Counted from the stretch's first letter, positions 10,961 through 22,684 are shown. The stretch: DNA of 64,000 nucleotides from Corynebacterium liangguodongii (GCF_003070865.1 NZ_CP026948.1:620001-684000), one strand, 5' to 3'. The notes: generated by a model from the letters alone, not told the origin. Translations and numbers: made by a program.

Positions 10961-12085
10961 ATGACCACGGAGCAGCTAGCACACGACATTGTCGAGGCGT
11001 TTATCGGCATCACTCGCCACAAGGCGAGGATGCTGAGCGCAATCGGACGCTTCGACGAGGCCAACATGGCGCGCCGCCTCGGGGCCTCGACCACAGCGCT
11101 CTGGCTGGTCCAGCGCCTCGGGCTCTCGGAGACCACGGCACACGAGTACGTCAAGGTTGCCCGCGCGATGCTCGGATATCCTCTGCTCGCCGAGGCGTTT
11201 TCGGGCGGCGCGTTGAACTACTCGAAGGCCCGCCTCATCGCCCCGCTGCTCAGCGCGGAGACGGAGCGTGAGCTGGTGGATATGGCCGTGAGACTGGGCT
11301 ATCACGAGCTCGAGGTCGCGCTGTCGAAGCTGAAGCGCAACAAGGCAGAAGGTGCCAGGTCGTACGTGCGGGTGAAGCCGCGCGAGGACGGGCGGGTGCG
11401 CCTGTGGGGAGACTTCAGCGCCGCCGAAGGCGCGGAGATCATGGCCGCGCTGAAGATCGGAGAGGGCGCGTATAGCCAGGAGCAGGGGCAAGAGCCGGTC
11501 TCCGGCTTCGGCCTCCCGCTCGGGAGCGCACTGCTCGGGTCGTTTATGGGTGTCATCCGCCTGGCGCGCGCGAACCCGCGCAGCACGCTTCGCACCCCCG
11601 GCGCGAACGTCAACGTCGTGATGACGACGGACGGGCGCGCCTATCTCCCCAACAACCTCGCCGCGCCCTCGGAGGCGGTGAAGAACTTCTTGTCCAACGC
11701 CTCCTATCGCCTCACCACGGTCGATGAGAAGGGGCTGGTGTTAAACGTCGGGCGCTCCCGCAGGTTGGCAACGGATGCCCAGGTAGCCGCCCTCATGGTG
11801 ATGTGGCGCGGGCAGTGCGCCATGCCCGGATGCACCCACACGAGGTTCATGGAGGTCCACCACATCACCGAGTGGGCGGAAGGGGGCTTCACGGACCTCG
11901 ACAACCTGCTGCCGTTGTGCTCCGCGTGCCATGCGCTCGTCACCGAGGGGTCCGTGCGCATCATGAAGGAACACGGAGACATCCACTTCCTCATGCCCGA
12001 CGGCGCCCGGTTCGTCTCGCGCGACCACGGCCTGCCGGAGCGCTGCGACAACGCCGTGACACTCGAGGAGTTCAACTGCTCGTAG
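10961..12085 (+). CDS. DUF222/HNH endonuclease-domain protein
   Basis: A 374-residue protein of the actinobacterial DUF222-HNH family. The N-terminal ~250 residues are helical DUF222. The C-terminal HNH nuclease fold reads CAMPGC...VHHITEW...DNLLPLCSACH, with paired cysteines for structural zinc and the HH catalytic core. The start follows AAGGGGGAG. These genes are multicopy in many actinobacteria; their role, perhaps DNA processing or homing, is not settled. It separates thiO-thiS-thiG from thiC-DUF418-thiE and overlaps the convergent thiE end by 14 bases. The HNH residues look intact. Confidence 0.85.
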   Translation: MTTEQLAHDIVEAFIGITRHKARMLSAIGRFDEANMARRLGASTTALWLVQRLGLSETTAHEYVKVARAMLGYPLLAEAFSGGALNYSKARLIAPLLSAETERELVDMAVRLGYHELEVALSKLKRNKAEGARSYVRVKPREDGRVRLWGDFSAAEGAEIMAALKIGEGAYSQEQGQEPVSGFGLPLGSALLGSFMGVIRLARANPRSTLRTPGANVNVVMTTDGRAYLPNNLAAPSEAVKNFLSNASYRLTTVDEKGLVLNVGRSRRLATDAQVAALMVMWRGQCAMPGCTHTRFMEVHHITEWAEGGFTDLDNLLPLCSACHALVTEGSVRIMKEHGDIHFLMPDGARFVSRDHGLPERCDNAVTLEEFNCS

Positions 12086-12722
12086 CGCCGCGGTCGAACT
12101 CTGCAACCACCCGCGCGGTGTAGGCCTCCGGATCCGGCGCGTTCATGATCCCGCGCACGAGCGCCACGCCGTCTACGCCTGCGCGCGCCAGGTCGCGGGC
12201 GTCGTCAGCAGTGACGTCGCCGATGGCCACGAGGGGCACGGCCGAAGCGGCGACGAGCGGGGGGTAGCCCTCCAGCCCGAGTGGGCAGCGGCCAGAATCC
12301 TTCGTCGGTGTCGCCCGGAACGGCCCCGCCCCGATGTAGTCGATCACACTCGCGACCTCGTTCGCCGCGCGGATGAGCTCGAGCGTGCCGGTGGTCAGCC
12401 CGATGATCGCATCACGGCCGAGCAGCTCGCGGGCGAGGCGGACATCGAGGTCGTCCTGCCCGAGGTGGACGCCGTCGACCCCGTCGTCGCGCAGCGCGAG
12501 GGCGATGTCGACGCGGTCGTCGACAAGCACGCGCGTGCGGGGGCGCACGGCCTTGACCTCGCGTGCCACCGCGCGGGAGAGCTCGAAGAGGTCCCGGGCG
12601 GAAATCGGCTTGCTGCGCACCTGGATCACCCCGGCGCCACCGAGGGCCGCGGCGCGCGCCCGCGAGACCACGTCCGGCCCAGCGCCGGTAACGAAGTAGC
12701 AGCGCAGGTCAAGCTTATCCAT
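12072..12722 (-). CDS. thiE: thiamine-phosphate synthase
   Basis: Joins hydroxymethylpyrimidine pyrophosphate to thiazole phosphate to give thiamine phosphate. The 216-residue TIM barrel shows QVRSK near the N-terminus, the metal-binding VDDRVDIAL and VHLGQDD motifs, the ThiE signature GAGPFRATPTK and the phosphate loop AIGDV. Its start overlaps the end of the DUF418 gene by 8 bases, so it is the last gene of the thiC-DUF418-thiE transcript and under the upstream TPP riboswitch. Confidence 0.93.
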   Translation of the reverse strand: MDKLDLRCYFVTGAGPDVVSRARAAALGGAGVIQVRSKPISARDLFELSRAVAREVKAVRPRTRVLVDDRVDIALALRDDGVDGVHLGQDDLDVRLARELLGRDAIIGLTTGTLELIRAANEVASVIDYIGAGPFRATPTKDSGRCPLGLEGYPPLVAASAVPLVAIGDVTADDARDLARAGVDGVALVRGIMNAPDPEAYTARVVAEFDRGATSS

Positions 12723-13899
12723 CGCGCGGCTCGATCCTGCCGGTCGGCCCGTAGGAAAGCCGCCGGTGCGCCCACTCGAAGGGGCCCTGCCTGCCCGCTG
12801 CTTCGAGCAGCGAGGCCGCTACCAGGGTGATCACCCACACGAGCAGGCCCAGCGCGATCTTCCCGCTTATCGACGCCTCCAGCCCCAGCCCGAACCCAAA
12901 AGGCATGACCAGGATGATGAAGAGGAACGATTGCGCGAGGTAGCCCGACATCGAGCGCTTCCCCAGCGCCACGAAGGGGTAGACCCAGGCGGAGTGGTCC
13001 CGAATCGCGTGGGAGAGCAGTGCGAAGGCGGCGAGGATGCCGGGGCCGATGAACGCACCGACGCCCTGGTTGAGCATCGCCAGCGGCTCTTCTAGCTGCG
13101 GGTCGAGCACCCCGATGGCCGAGAGCCCCCAGGGCAGGCCAACGGCGAGGATGATGGCCGCAGCGAGCGCGGCCCACGCGAGCAGGATCCGCCGGTGCTT
13201 GTCCACCTCAACGAGGTAGCCTTCGCGGGCCCAGATGTAGCCGATGATAGTCAGCCCCCCGAGCTCGAGGACCGCGAACGGGGAGGCCAGCGCCATCTGC
13301 ACCGCGGCGGAGAGGTTCTCGCCGAGGTATGTGGGCAGGGAGTCGAGGTCGGCGGTCACCGAGCGCAGCTCAGGCGCGGCGAACCCGCCCCAGAAATACG
13401 CGGCCGCGGCCCCGGCTGCGGAGGTAAGCGCGAAGAGAGTGAGCGGGACGTAGGCGATCACCCGCAGCCACGTGGACCCCACGGCGAAGAGCATCGCGAG
13501 GACTACGCCGATCAAGCCGTACATCGCCATGATGTCGCCGTAGAAAACGGCGAACATGTGCGCGAAGCCGAAGGCCGCGAGGATGGCGTAGCGTCGCGCC
13601 AGGATGCCCCGGGCGGCGGGCAGCGGGTAGCGCTTGCGGTAGAGGCTTGATACGACAAGGCCGAACCCGAAGCCGAGCAGGGTGGAGAACATCGGCAGCC
13701 CGCGGACGTGGATGAACATCGCCGTGAGTACCGCGAGCACCTGGTCGACGGTGCTTCCGTGCGTGACGCCGCCGAGCGTGCTGCCCGGGGCGGTGTTGGC
13801 GTCGGTCATCCACGCGGTCGTGGCGTTGGCGCAGGCGATGCCGCCGAGGGAGACGCCGCGGGCGAGGTCGGGGACGAGGAGGCGCTGTCTATCGCTCAT
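12715..13899 (-). CDS. DUF418-family membrane protein
   Basis: A 394-residue protein with about nine to ten hydrophobic segments. The N-terminal DLARGVSLGGIACAN and the C-terminal block with LGKRSMSGYLAQSFLF are hallmarks of DUF418 proteins, usually of unknown function. It sits between thiC (11 bases after its stop) and thiE (8-base overlap), so it is cotranscribed with thiamine genes and should respond to TPP. A role in thiamine or precursor transport is a guess from position only; DUF418 genes are also common outside thi operons. Confidence 0.75.
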   Translation of the reverse strand: MSDRQRLLVPDLARGVSLGGIACANATTAWMTDANTAPGSTLGGVTHGSTVDQVLAVLTAMFIHVRGLPMFSTLLGFGFGLVVSSLYRKRYPLPAARGILARRYAILAAFGFAHMFAVFYGDIMAMYGLIGVVLAMLFAVGSTWLRVIAYVPLTLFALTSAAGAAAAYFWGGFAAPELRSVTADLDSLPTYLGENLSAAVQMALASPFAVLELGGLTIIGYIWAREGYLVEVDKHRRILLAWAALAAAIILAVGLPWGLSAIGVLDPQLEEPLAMLNQGVGAFIGPGILAAFALLSHAIRDHSAWVYPFVALGKRSMSGYLAQSFLFIILVMPFGFGLGLEASISGKIALGLLVWVITLVAASLLEAAGRQGPFEWAHRRLSYGPTGRIEPRDG

Positions 13900-13910
13900 G
13901 GCCCTCCAAC

Positions 13911-15757
<1,847 letters not shown>

Positions 15758-15843
15758 GAGGTCGTGCGCTCCAACCTAGTCGGCCGGGCGCGAGAATGCT
15801 ATATTCCTGTTGCAGAAGTTACTTGAGAGAAAGTTTGGCCCCC

Positions 15844-16659
15844 ATGGTTCGTCGCCTCCTCGCCCCGCTCATCGCCGCCCTCGTCATCGCCGCGGGCGCC
15901 CCGCTCGCCCACGCGCAGGAGGACCCGAACTACGTGTGGCGCACCGACCCGATCTCGAAGGCGCTCGCCGGCAAGCCGTTCGCGGACGCCGTGCTCCACC
16001 GGGTTCCGGGCTCGCTTCACGACGCCCCCCGGACCGCGCCGGAGGCAGCCGAGGCCGCCGCCCGCGGCAAGGCCCTCATCGGCCCCGGCACCCCGATCTA
16101 CGTCGGGAGCAACGCCATGTGCACCGTCGCCGTCGCCGGCATCGACGCGCGCGGCCGGATGGTCGCCCTCACCGCGGGCCACTGCGGGGAGGTCGGGCAG
16201 GTGGTCACCTCCGCCGACGCCGTGGGGCTAGGGCCCGCCGGGCTCGTCGCCGCGGTGGACCACGGCCTCGACTACGCCGTTATCGAGCTCTGGCCGGTCG
16301 CCGAGGTCACCCGCACCTACAACGGGGTGAGCATCAACCACGTCGGCGCGCCCACGCTCGCGCCCGGCCAAATCGTGTGCAAAAGCGGCTACGCCTCGGC
16401 GCAGACCTGCGGGTTTACCTGGTTCGAGGACGGCCGCATGAACCTCAACCAGGTCTGCGCCATGCAGGGGGATTCGGGCGCGCCGCTCTACTCCGGCGAC
16501 AGGTTGGTCGGCATCATCAACGGCGGGATTGTCAACCTGCCGTGCAACTCCCCGCTGCAGGGCCCGATCTTCTCGCCGACGGCCTCGGCGCGCTTCGACA
16601 CCATCGCCGCAGCGATGGACGCAGCCGGAGGCCCGGGCGCGGGCTTCAGGCTCCCCTAA
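15844..16659 (+). CDS. secreted trypsin-like serine protease (S1 family)
   Basis: A 271-residue chymotrypsin-fold protease. Residues 1-24 are a signal peptide ending LAHAQ. The catalytic triad is visible: His113 in TAGHCG, Asp143 in GLDYAVI, Ser211 in GDSGAPL. Cysteine pairs (C93/C114 and C189/C205) fit the fold's disulfides. The short acidic region after the signal may be a propeptide. A TATATT -10-like element lies near 15800. The chosen ATG begins the signal peptide; an upstream in-frame start at 15796 is less likely. The gene overlaps the convergent hisN by 14 bases. Substrate unknown. Confidence 0.88.
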   Translation: MVRRLLAPLIAALVIAAGAPLAHAQEDPNYVWRTDPISKALAGKPFADAVLHRVPGSLHDAPRTAPEAAEAAARGKALIGPGTPIYVGSNAMCTVAVAGIDARGRMVALTAGHCGEVGQVVTSADAVGLGPAGLVAAVDHGLDYAVIELWPVAEVTRTYNGVSINHVGAPTLAPGQIVCKSGYASAQTCGFTWFEDGRMNLNQVCAMQGDSGAPLYSGDRLVGIINGGIVNLPCNSPLQGPIFSPTASARFDTIAAAMDAAGGPGAGFRLP

Positions 16660-17434
16660 GGGCCTGCAGGACGGCGTCGTGGAGGAGGCCGTTGGAGGCC
16701 ACCGCGTCCCCGCCGTGCGGGCCGTCCACGCCCTCGAGGGAGGTAAACCTACCTCCCGCCTCTGTGACCAGCACAGATAGGGCTGCGAGGTCCCAGAGCG
16801 AGACCTCGGGCTCGGCGGCGACGTCGACCGCGCCCTCGGCGACGAAGCAGTAGCTCAAGAAATCGCCGTAGCCGCGCAGGCGCCAGGCGCGATCTGTCAG
16901 CGACACAAAGTTCTCGCGCAGGCCGCGCTCATGCCACCCGCTGAGGGAGGAAAAAGACACCGAGGCATCCTCGATATCGCCCACGCGCGAGACGCCCAGC
17001 CGGGTGAGCGCCCCTGCGTTGAACGTGCGCCAGGCCCCTGCGCCCTCTGAGGCGTACCAGCGCCGCGCCAGAGCGGGGGCGGATACGACGCCGACGACCG
17101 GGGTGGCGTCGACAAGCAGCGAAATGAGCGTCGCCCACACGGGCACGCCGCGCACGAAGTTCTTCGTGCCGTCGATGGGGTCAATGACCCACTGGCGGCC
17201 CTCGAAGGCGACCTCGCCGCCGAACTCCTCGCCGAGCACCTTGTCGGCGGGGCGGGCCTGCGCCAGCTCGGCCCGTAGCGCCTCTTCCACGGCGAGGTCG
17301 GCGTCGGAGACCGGGGTGAAATCGGGCTTCGATTCGACGGTGAGGTCGGCCGCCTCGAAGCGCTCGAGCGTGATCGCATCAGCGGCGTCCGCGAGCTTGA
17401 GGGCGAGGGCGAGGTCGTCGGCGTAGTTAGGCAT
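16646..17434 (-). CDS. hisN: histidinol-phosphatase of the inositol monophosphatase family
   Basis: A 262-residue Mg2+-dependent phosphatase with the IMPase metal-binding motif [11 protein letters not shown] and the acidic site GEEFGG; the C-terminal [15 protein letters not shown] motif is also present. In corynebacteria the gene at this position, beside a second IMPase and prfB, encodes HisN, which removes phosphate from histidinol phosphate in histidine synthesis. The HisN call rests on that gene order, since the motif alone does not fix the substrate. It overlaps the preceding IMPase gene by 8 bases. Confidence 0.8.
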   Translation of the reverse strand: MPNYADDLALALKLADAADAITLERFEAADLTVESKPDFTPVSDADLAVEEALRAELAQARPADKVLGEEFGGEVAFEGRQWVIDPIDGTKNFVRGVPVWATLISLLVDATPVVGVVSAPALARRWYASEGAGAWRTFNAGALTRLGVSRVGDIEDASVSFSSLSGWHERGLRENFVSLTDRAWRLRGYGDFLSYCFVAEGAVDVAAEPEVSLWDLAALSVLVTEAGGRFTSLEGVDGPHGGDAVASNGLLHDAVLQALRGA

Positions 17435-18233
17435 GGTGCGACAGTCTAGTCGCGATGTCCTCGATGACGCGCTGGTTGCCCGCCACGCACCACTCGACGC
17501 CGCCGGCGCTGACCTTGATCGTGCGGCCCCCGGCCGCCTCGACGAGCGCCCGGCCGGGCAGCCAGTCCCAATCGGCCACGGTGTGCTGCAGCCAGGCGCC
17601 GATCCCGCCGGAGGCCACCGTGGAGAGGTCGATCGAACCGGCCCCGAGCATCCTGATCGTCGCGGCGCCTTCCACCGCGGCCGTCCACGCCGCGCGCACA
17701 GGCTCGATCTGCATCGAGGCGGGGTGGAGGTAGGTGGCCACGCCGAGCTGGTCGAGCCCGGCGGCGGGCAGCGGGCCGAGGCGGCGCCCGTTGCACGTGG
17801 CCTGCCCGTCCGCCGCCTGCCACAGCGTCTCGAGGGCCGGGCGGTAGACGGCGCTGGTGAGAATGCGCTCCGGGTTCGCCGGTTCGCCCTCGACCAGTGC
17901 GATCGCGGAGCAGAAGTAGTCCGAGCCCGAGGCGAAGTTATACGTACCGTCGACTGGGTCTACCACCCACGTCCGCCCGCTCGTCGATGCCTTCGCCGCG
18001 CCCTCCTCGCCCAAGATCCCGTCTGCGGGGCGGAGCTTGCCAAGCGCCTCGGCCACGAAGTTCTCCGCCGCCCGGTCCGCGTCGGTGACCACGTCCGATA
18101 CCGAGGTCTTCTCCGTCGTCTCTAGCCCCTCGTCGCGCATCCGCAGGGCGAGTGTGCCTGCGTGCTTCACGAGCTCGCGGGCGAGGGCGGCGTCGTCAGA
18201 CTGATCGAAGGAAGTTGAGAAGGCAGCAGTCAT
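17427..18233 (-). CDS. inositol monophosphatase family protein
   Basis: A 268-residue Li+/Mg2+-sensitive phosphatase fold with [15 protein letters not shown] and the C-terminal [16 protein letters not shown] block. It is a paralogue of the next gene and is cotranscribed with it (8-base overlap). Candidate substrates are inositol-1-phosphate or other sugar phosphates; the DGTYNF variant does not decide. The start at 18233 follows a G-run, and earlier in-frame starts would extend it across the prfB promoter. The prfB start is divergent, only 37 bases away. Confidence 0.85.
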   Translation of the reverse strand: MTAAFSTSFDQSDDAALARELVKHAGTLALRMRDEGLETTEKTSVSDVVTDADRAAENFVAEALGKLRPADGILGEEGAAKASTSGRTWVVDPVDGTYNFASGSDYFCSAIALVEGEPANPERILTSAVYRPALETLWQAADGQATCNGRRLGPLPAAGLDQLGVATYLHPASMQIEPVRAAWTAAVEGAATIRMLGAGSIDLSTVASGGIGAWLQHTVADWDWLPGRALVEAAGGRTIKVSAGGVEWCVAGNQRVIEDIATRLSHHA

Positions 18234-18270
18234 GCCCCCCATTATGCCCGCCGCGCTAGACTTGCGGGCT

Positions 18271-19365
18271 ATGCAACCGGAGACCGCGACACGCATTGCC
18301 AATCTCGATTCGACGCTGACCACCATCGAAAAGGTGATGGACCTAGGCGAGCTGACGGCACGTTCGCGCGAGCTCGAGCAGCAGGCGGGCGATCCCTCGC
18401 TGTGGGACGACCCGGCGCACGCCCAGGCGGTGACCACGGAGCTCTCGGGCGTCCAGTCGAGGCTCAAGAAGGTCACCTCGCTGCGCCAGCGTGTCGACGA
18501 CCTGCCGGTGATCTACGAGCTCGCCGAGGAAGAAGGCGATGATTCGCTGGCGGAAGAGGAACTCGGCGCGCTGGAGGAGGCCGTCTCCTCGCTCGAGGTG
18601 CAGACCATGCTTTCCGGCGAGTATGACGCTCGCGAGGCGGTGGTCAACATCCGCTCCGGTGCCGGCGGTGTCGATGCGGCGGACTGGGCGGAGATGCTCA
18701 TGCGCATGTACACCCGCTGGGCGGAGAAGAACGGGTACAAGGTGGACATCTACGACGTCTCGTATGCGGAGGAGGCGGGCATCAAGTCGGCGACCTTCGT
18801 GGTTCACGGCGAGTACATGTACGGCCAGCTCTCGGTGGAGCAGGGCACGCACCGTCTCGTGCGCATCTCGCCGTTTGATAACCAGGCGCGGCGCCAGACC
18901 TCGTTCGCGGAGGTTGAGGTCTTGCCCGTGGTGGAGCAGACCGACCACATCGACATCCCCGATGCGGACATCCGCGTCGATGTCTATCGCTCCTCGGGTC
19001 CCGGCGGGCAGTCCGTCAACACGACCGATTCCGCGGTGCGGATCACCCACCTGCCTACCGGTATCGTGGTGACCTGCCAAAACGAGAAGTCCCAGATTCA
19101 GAACAAGGCCTCGGCGCTGCGCGTGTTGCAGTCGAAGCTGCTCGAGCGCAAGCGCCAGGAGGAAAAGGCGGAGCTCGACGCGCTCGGCGCCGGGGGCAAC
19201 GCGTCCTGGGGCAACCAGATGCGCTCCTATGTGCTGCACCCCTTCAAGATGGTGAAGGATTTGCGGACGAACTACGAGGTGGGCGACCCGCAGAAGGTCC
19301 TCGACGGCGACATCGACGGGTTTTTGGAGTCGGGGATTCGCTGGCGCATGGCAGAAAACAAGTAG
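18271..19365 (+). CDS. prfB: peptide chain release factor 2
   Basis: Recognises UGA and UAA stop codons on the ribosome. The 364-residue protein has the RF2 tripeptide SPF (residues 200-202, [11 protein letters not shown]) and the catalytic GGQ (245-247). The reading frame is continuous from the ATG, with no in-frame UGA near codon 25, so the programmed frameshift found in many bacterial prfB genes is absent, as usual in actinobacteria. A longer upstream start would overlap the divergent IMPase. The gene leads into ftsE after an 11-base gap. Confidence 0.97.
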   Translation: MQPETATRIANLDSTLTTIEKVMDLGELTARSRELEQQAGDPSLWDDPAHAQAVTTELSGVQSRLKKVTSLRQRVDDLPVIYELAEEEGDDSLAEEELGALEEAVSSLEVQTMLSGEYDAREAVVNIRSGAGGVDAADWAEMLMRMYTRWAEKNGYKVDIYDVSYAEEAGIKSATFVVHGEYMYGQLSVEQGTHRLVRISPFDNQARRQTSFAEVEVLPVVEQTDHIDIPDADIRVDVYRSSGPGGQSVNTTDSAVRITHLPTGIVVTCQNEKSQIQNKASALRVLQSKLLERKRQEEKAELDALGAGGNASWGNQMRSYVLHPFKMVKDLRTNYEVGDPQKVLDGDIDGFLESGIRWRMAENK

Positions 19366-19376
19366 GGTAAGAGCCA

Positions 19377-20078
19377 ATGATTACCTTCTCCCACGTCACA
19401 AAGTCCTACCCGACCTCGACGCGGCCCGCGCTTGACGACATCTCCTTTACCATCGACAAGGGCGAGTTCGTTTTCCTCATCGGCCCTTCCGGTTCGGGCA
19501 AGTCAACCTTCCTCGAGCTGATGATCCGGGAGGAAAACGTCACCAGCGGCGATATTCGCTTCGGTGATTTCCACGTCAACGCGCTCAAGGGGAGCGAGAT
19601 CAACAAGCTGCGCCAGTCAATCGGCTACGTCTTCCAGGACTTTCGCCTCCTGCCCAAGCTCAACGTCTACGACAACGTCGCCTTCGCCCTCGAGGTCACC
19701 GGCAAGCCGAAGCGCAAGATTGCCAAGCTCGTGCCCGATGCGCTCGGGCTCGTGGGGCTCGACGCGAAGGCTAACCGCATGCCCCACGAGCTCTCGGGAG
19801 GAGAGCAGCAGCGCGTCGCCATCGCGCGGGCGTTCGTCGATAAGCCCCCGCTCGTGCTTGCGGACGAACCCACGGGCAACCTCGATCCCGCCACGGCCGA
19901 CGAGATCATGGCGCTGCTCACCCGCATCAACAGGCTCGGATCGACCGTGATTATGTCCACCCATAACGCCCGGGCCGTCGATGACCTGCGCCAGCGCGTG
20001 ATGGAGCTCAACCTGGGCAAGCTCGTGCGCGACGACAAGCACGGCGTCTACGGTGTGACCGGCTCGGAGGTGCGCTGA
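19377..20078 (+). CDS. ftsE: cell-division ABC transporter ATPase FtsE
   Basis: A 233-residue ATPase that with FtsX couples the divisome to peptidoglycan hydrolase activation. Walker A is GPSGSGKST (residues ~36-44), signature LSGGEQQR, Walker B LVLADEP, H-loop STHN. The stop overlaps the ftsX start by one base (TGATG). Synteny prfB-ftsE-ftsX-smpB is conserved in actinobacteria. Confidence 0.97.
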   Translation: MITFSHVTKSYPTSTRPALDDISFTIDKGEFVFLIGPSGSGKSTFLELMIREENVTSGDIRFGDFHVNALKGSEINKLRQSIGYVFQDFRLLPKLNVYDNVAFALEVTGKPKRKIAKLVPDALGLVGLDAKANRMPHELSGGEQQRVAIARAFVDKPPLVLADEPTGNLDPATADEIMALLTRINRLGSTVIMSTHNARAVDDLRQRVMELNLGKLVRDDKHGVYGVTGSEVR

Positions 20079-20980
20079 TGAACTGGGGATTTATCGCCAA
20101 GGAAGCCTTCCGCGGGCTCGGGCGCAACCTCACCATGACCGTGGCGCTCATCATCACCACGGCGCTCTCGCTCGTGCTCGTCGGCGCAGGGATCCTCATT
20201 ACCCAAGCGACGAACGAGACAAAGGCGCTCTACCTCGACCGCGTCGAGGTCATGATTGAGCTCGATGAGGAGATCTCGGCGACGGATACCGATTGCTCCT
20301 CGCCCGCCTGCCTTGAGGTGCGCGATGAGCTGCAGTCCAGCGACGGGGTTGAGCAGGTGACCTTCCGCTCCCGCCAGCAGTCCTACGAGAGGTTCGTCGA
20401 GCTCTTCGGCCAGACCGACCCGGACCTCGTGCGCGAGACCACCCCGGACGCGCTGCCGGCGGCGTTGCATGTGCGGCTGAAGGATCCGACCGATCCAAGC
20501 CCGGTGGAGGCGGTCTCCCAGATGCCGCAGGTCGCCGTGGTTACCGACCAGGCTGACACCGTCCGCGAGGCCGCCGGCACGATGGATACCTTCCGTAACG
20601 CCACCTTCGTCGTCGCGGCGGCCCAGGCGCTCGCGGCGCTGTTCCTCATCTCCAACATGGTCCAGCTCGCGGCCTTCAACCGGCGCGAGCAGATCGGGAT
20701 CATGCGCATGGTGGGCGCCTCGCGCTGGTTCACCCAAGCGCCGTTCGTGCTCGAGGCCGTGGTCTCGGTGCTCATCGGCGGCATCATCGCCACTGCCGGT
20801 GTGTGGGCCGGAAAGCGCTTCTTGGTCGATCCGCTCATGGGGGACCTCTATGCCTCCCAGCTCGTCGCTCGTGTTCCCGACTCGATGGTCGCGACCGTCA
20901 TGCCGGCGGTCACGCTCGCGGCCATGGTGCTCGGGGGGATCGCCGCACAGGTGGCGCTGCGTTCCTACGTGCGCAAGTGA
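20078..20980 (+). CDS. ftsX: cell-division membrane protein FtsX
   Basis: A 300-residue, four-helix permease-like partner of FtsE. One helix lies at residues ~20-45, an extracellular domain spans ~50-165 with a cysteine pair (DCSSPAC), and three further helices follow (~170-195, ~220-250, ~270-295). The extracellular loop would contact a cell-wall hydrolase. It is translationally coupled to ftsE and followed by smpB after 22 bases. Confidence 0.95.
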   Translation: MNWGFIAKEAFRGLGRNLTMTVALIITTALSLVLVGAGILITQATNETKALYLDRVEVMIELDEEISATDTDCSSPACLEVRDELQSSDGVEQVTFRSRQQSYERFVELFGQTDPDLVRETTPDALPAALHVRLKDPTDPSPVEAVSQMPQVAVVTDQADTVREAAGTMDTFRNATFVVAAAQALAALFLISNMVQLAAFNRREQIGIMRMVGASRWFTQAPFVLEAVVSVLIGGIIATAGVWAGKRFLVDPLMGDLYASQLVARVPDSMVATVMPAVTLAAMVLGGIAAQVALRSYVRK

Positions 20981-21002
20981 CGGGGTAGACTGGTCGCCTA
21001 CT

Positions 21003-21494
21003 ATGGCGAAAAAGAAGAAGAAGGATGCCTCCGGCGGCGTCATCGCGACGAACCGGAAGGCTCGCCACGACTACAACATCCTCGATACCTTCGAGACCGG
21101 CATCGTGCTCGTCGGCACGGAAATCAAGTCGCTGCGCGACGGCAAGGCCAGCCTCGTCGAGGCGTTTGCCACCATCGATAACGGCGAGGTGTGGCTGCGT
21201 AACCTCCACATTCCCGAATACTCGAGGGGATCGTGGACCAACCACACCCCGCGGCGCACCCGTAAGCTGCTCATGCACCGGCGCGAGATCGACTCGCTCG
21301 AGGGCAAGTTGCGCGACGGCAACCGGACCCTCGTGCCGCTCTCGCTTTACTTGAAGGACGGCAAGGCGAAGGTCGAGCTCGCGCTCGTGCAGGGCAAGCA
21401 GGACTACGATCGGCGCCAAGACATTAAAAAGCGCGACGAGGATCGCGAGATCGCGCGCGAGATGGGCCGGAAGTTTAAGGGGATCAAGGCGTGA
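21003..21494 (+). CDS. smpB: tmRNA-binding protein SmpB
   Basis: A 163-residue protein that delivers tmRNA to stalled ribosomes. It starts with a lysine-rich MAKKKKK, then the OB-fold core (TNRKARHDY, GTEIKSLR, LHIPEYSRG) and ends in the basic tail DIKKRDEDREIAREMGRKFKG that mimics codon-anticodon pairing. Longer upstream starts lie inside ftsX and are not used. The tmRNA gene itself lies about 0.7 kb downstream, after one SDR gene. Confidence 0.97.
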   Translation: MAKKKKKDASGGVIATNRKARHDYNILDTFETGIVLVGTEIKSLRDGKASLVEAFATIDNGEVWLRNLHIPEYSRGSWTNHTPRRTRKLLMHRREIDSLEGKLRDGNRTLVPLSLYLKDGKAKVELALVQGKQDYDRRQDIKKRDEDREIAREMGRKFKGIKA

Positions 21495-22138
21495 AAAAGG
21501 CACTCGTGACGGGGGCATCGCGGGGTATCGGCCGCGCGATCGCCGAAGAGCTCGGGCGCGACCACCACGTCTACGTGGGGGCGTCCCGGGACGCATCCGA
21601 GGTCGTCGCCACGCTGCCGAGCGCCGAGCCTTTCGTGGTCGACCTGCGCGATAGCGCCGCGGTGGCGCAGGCCTGCGCGGGAATTGGCGAGCTCGATGTG
21701 CTCGTCCACGCCGCCGGCATCTACCCGAAGGCGCCCTTTGACGAGCTGACGGACGAGCAGTGGCGCGAGGCCTTCGAGGTCAACGTGTTTGCGGGGGTGA
21801 CGCTTGTGCGCGAGCTGCTGCCCGCTTTGCGACGCTCCCGTGGCCTCATCCTCACCATCAACTCCGGCGCCGGCTTCCACGGGGTGGAGGGCGGCAGCGT
21901 CTACTGCGCCACGAAGTTTGCCTTAAAGGGCCTCACCGACACGCTCCGCTTGGAAGAGCAGGGGCGGGTGCGGGTGACCTCGCTGCACCCGGGGCCGACT
22001 GATACCGATATGCTCGCCGGGGATCCCCGCCCGAAGATGTCGCCCGCGGCAGTGGCTCAAGCTGCCCGCCTCGCCGTGGACGTGGGGCCGGAGGCCGTGA
22101 TCGACTTCCTCCGCGTGAGCCCCTTGCGCAAGTCCTAG
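21491..22138 (+). CDS. short-chain dehydrogenase/reductase (SDR)
   Basis: A 215-residue classical SDR with the cofactor loop TGASRGIGRA (residues ~7-16), the catalytic Ser in INSGAG and the YCATK catalytic Tyr/Lys. The NAD(P) preference and substrate are not evident. The start is a GTG whose last two bases fall in the smpB stop (GTGA), so it is coupled to smpB. The final part is short compared with typical 250-residue SDRs but the core is complete. Its end carries the likely -35 element of the tmRNA promoter. Confidence 0.85.
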   Translation: MKKALVTGASRGIGRAIAEELGRDHHVYVGASRDASEVVATLPSAEPFVVDLRDSAAVAQACAGIGELDVLVHAAGIYPKAPFDELTDEQWREAFEVNVFAGVTLVRELLPALRRSRGLILTINSGAGFHGVEGGSVYCATKFALKGLTDTLRLEEQGRVRVTSLHPGPTDTDMLAGDPRPKMSPAAVAQAARLAVDVGPEAVIDFLRVSPLRKS

Positions 22139-22152
22139 CCGTGGCGTAGAGT
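22124..22152 (+). promoter_or_regulatory. probable tmRNA promoter
   Basis: TTGCGC and TAGAGT are separated by exactly 17 bases, about 29 bases before the mature tmRNA 5' end. The -35 lies within the last codons of the SDR gene. A short leader of roughly 20 bases, containing a small CTACG/CGTAG hairpin, would be removed by RNase P. Confidence 0.5.
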
Positions 22153-22180
22153 GAGTTCTCCTACGGTTCCCGTAGTGAAT

Positions 22181-22560
22181 GGGGTTGATTTTGGTTTCGA
22201 CTTCATTGACCAAGCCAGGGGAAGCGTGCCGGTGCAGGCTGGAGACCACCGTAAGCGTCGCAGCAAACAATAAACGCAGAGAAGAACTCTCAGCGTGACT
22301 ACGCCCTCGCTGCCTAAGAGCTAGCGACTAGCGTGTCTGTCAGGCCGGGCCCGTCCCCGTCCCGGTACCTGGCATCGACTTAGGGGACTTGCCCAAGGGC
22401 CGTGCCGGTGCGGCCCGCGGGGACACCTCACACCGGCTGGGCCCGCCATCCGGACATGTTTGCCTGATCCGGAGGGCCGAGTAGAGGCGACGTGCGAACT
22501 GCGCACGGAGAAGCCCTGGCGCGGTGATGAAGGACCCGGGTTCGATTCCCGGCAGCTCCA
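22181..22560 (+). ncRNA. ssrA: transfer-messenger RNA
   Basis: Rescues stalled ribosomes by trans-translation. The 5' end GGGGTTGATTTTGGTTTCGAC and 3' end GGTTCGATTCCCGGCAGCTCCA pair as the tRNA-like acceptor stem, with a T-loop TTCGATTC. The reading frame at 22276-22317 encodes AEKNSQRDYALAA and then TAA, so the tag is (A)AEKNSQRDYALAA. The bases after the discriminator A are CCG, so the final A of CCA must be added after transcription. A strong terminator follows within 8 bases, and smpB is close upstream. Confidence 0.95.
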
Positions 22561-22567
22561 CCGAGGT

Positions 22568-22605
22568 CAAGCCCCGGACCTGCAACGGTCCGGGGCTTGC
22601 TTTTT
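22568..22605 (+). terminator. Rho-independent terminator of tmRNA
   Basis: Perfect 13-bp inverted repeat (CAAGCCCCGGACC / GGTCCGGGGCTTG) with a six-base loop, followed by CTTTTTG. It begins 8 bases after the tmRNA 3' end. Confidence 0.92.
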
Positions 22606-22684
22606 GTCTCTTGCGCTGCGCGTGAGCATCGTGGCCGCTATTGTTGCGTCTGAAACCTGGCCCGCTCACCCGAAGGATCACATC

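Noticed and set aside
18271..18400. Possible programmed frameshift in prfB
   Set aside because: No in-frame TGA or slippery CTTTGA-type site is present; the frame is continuous through SPF and GGQ.
22460..22684. Upstream extension of the small 73-residue ORF
   Set aside because: The extension lies inside tmRNA and its terminator; the ATG at 22685 has its own ribosome site.
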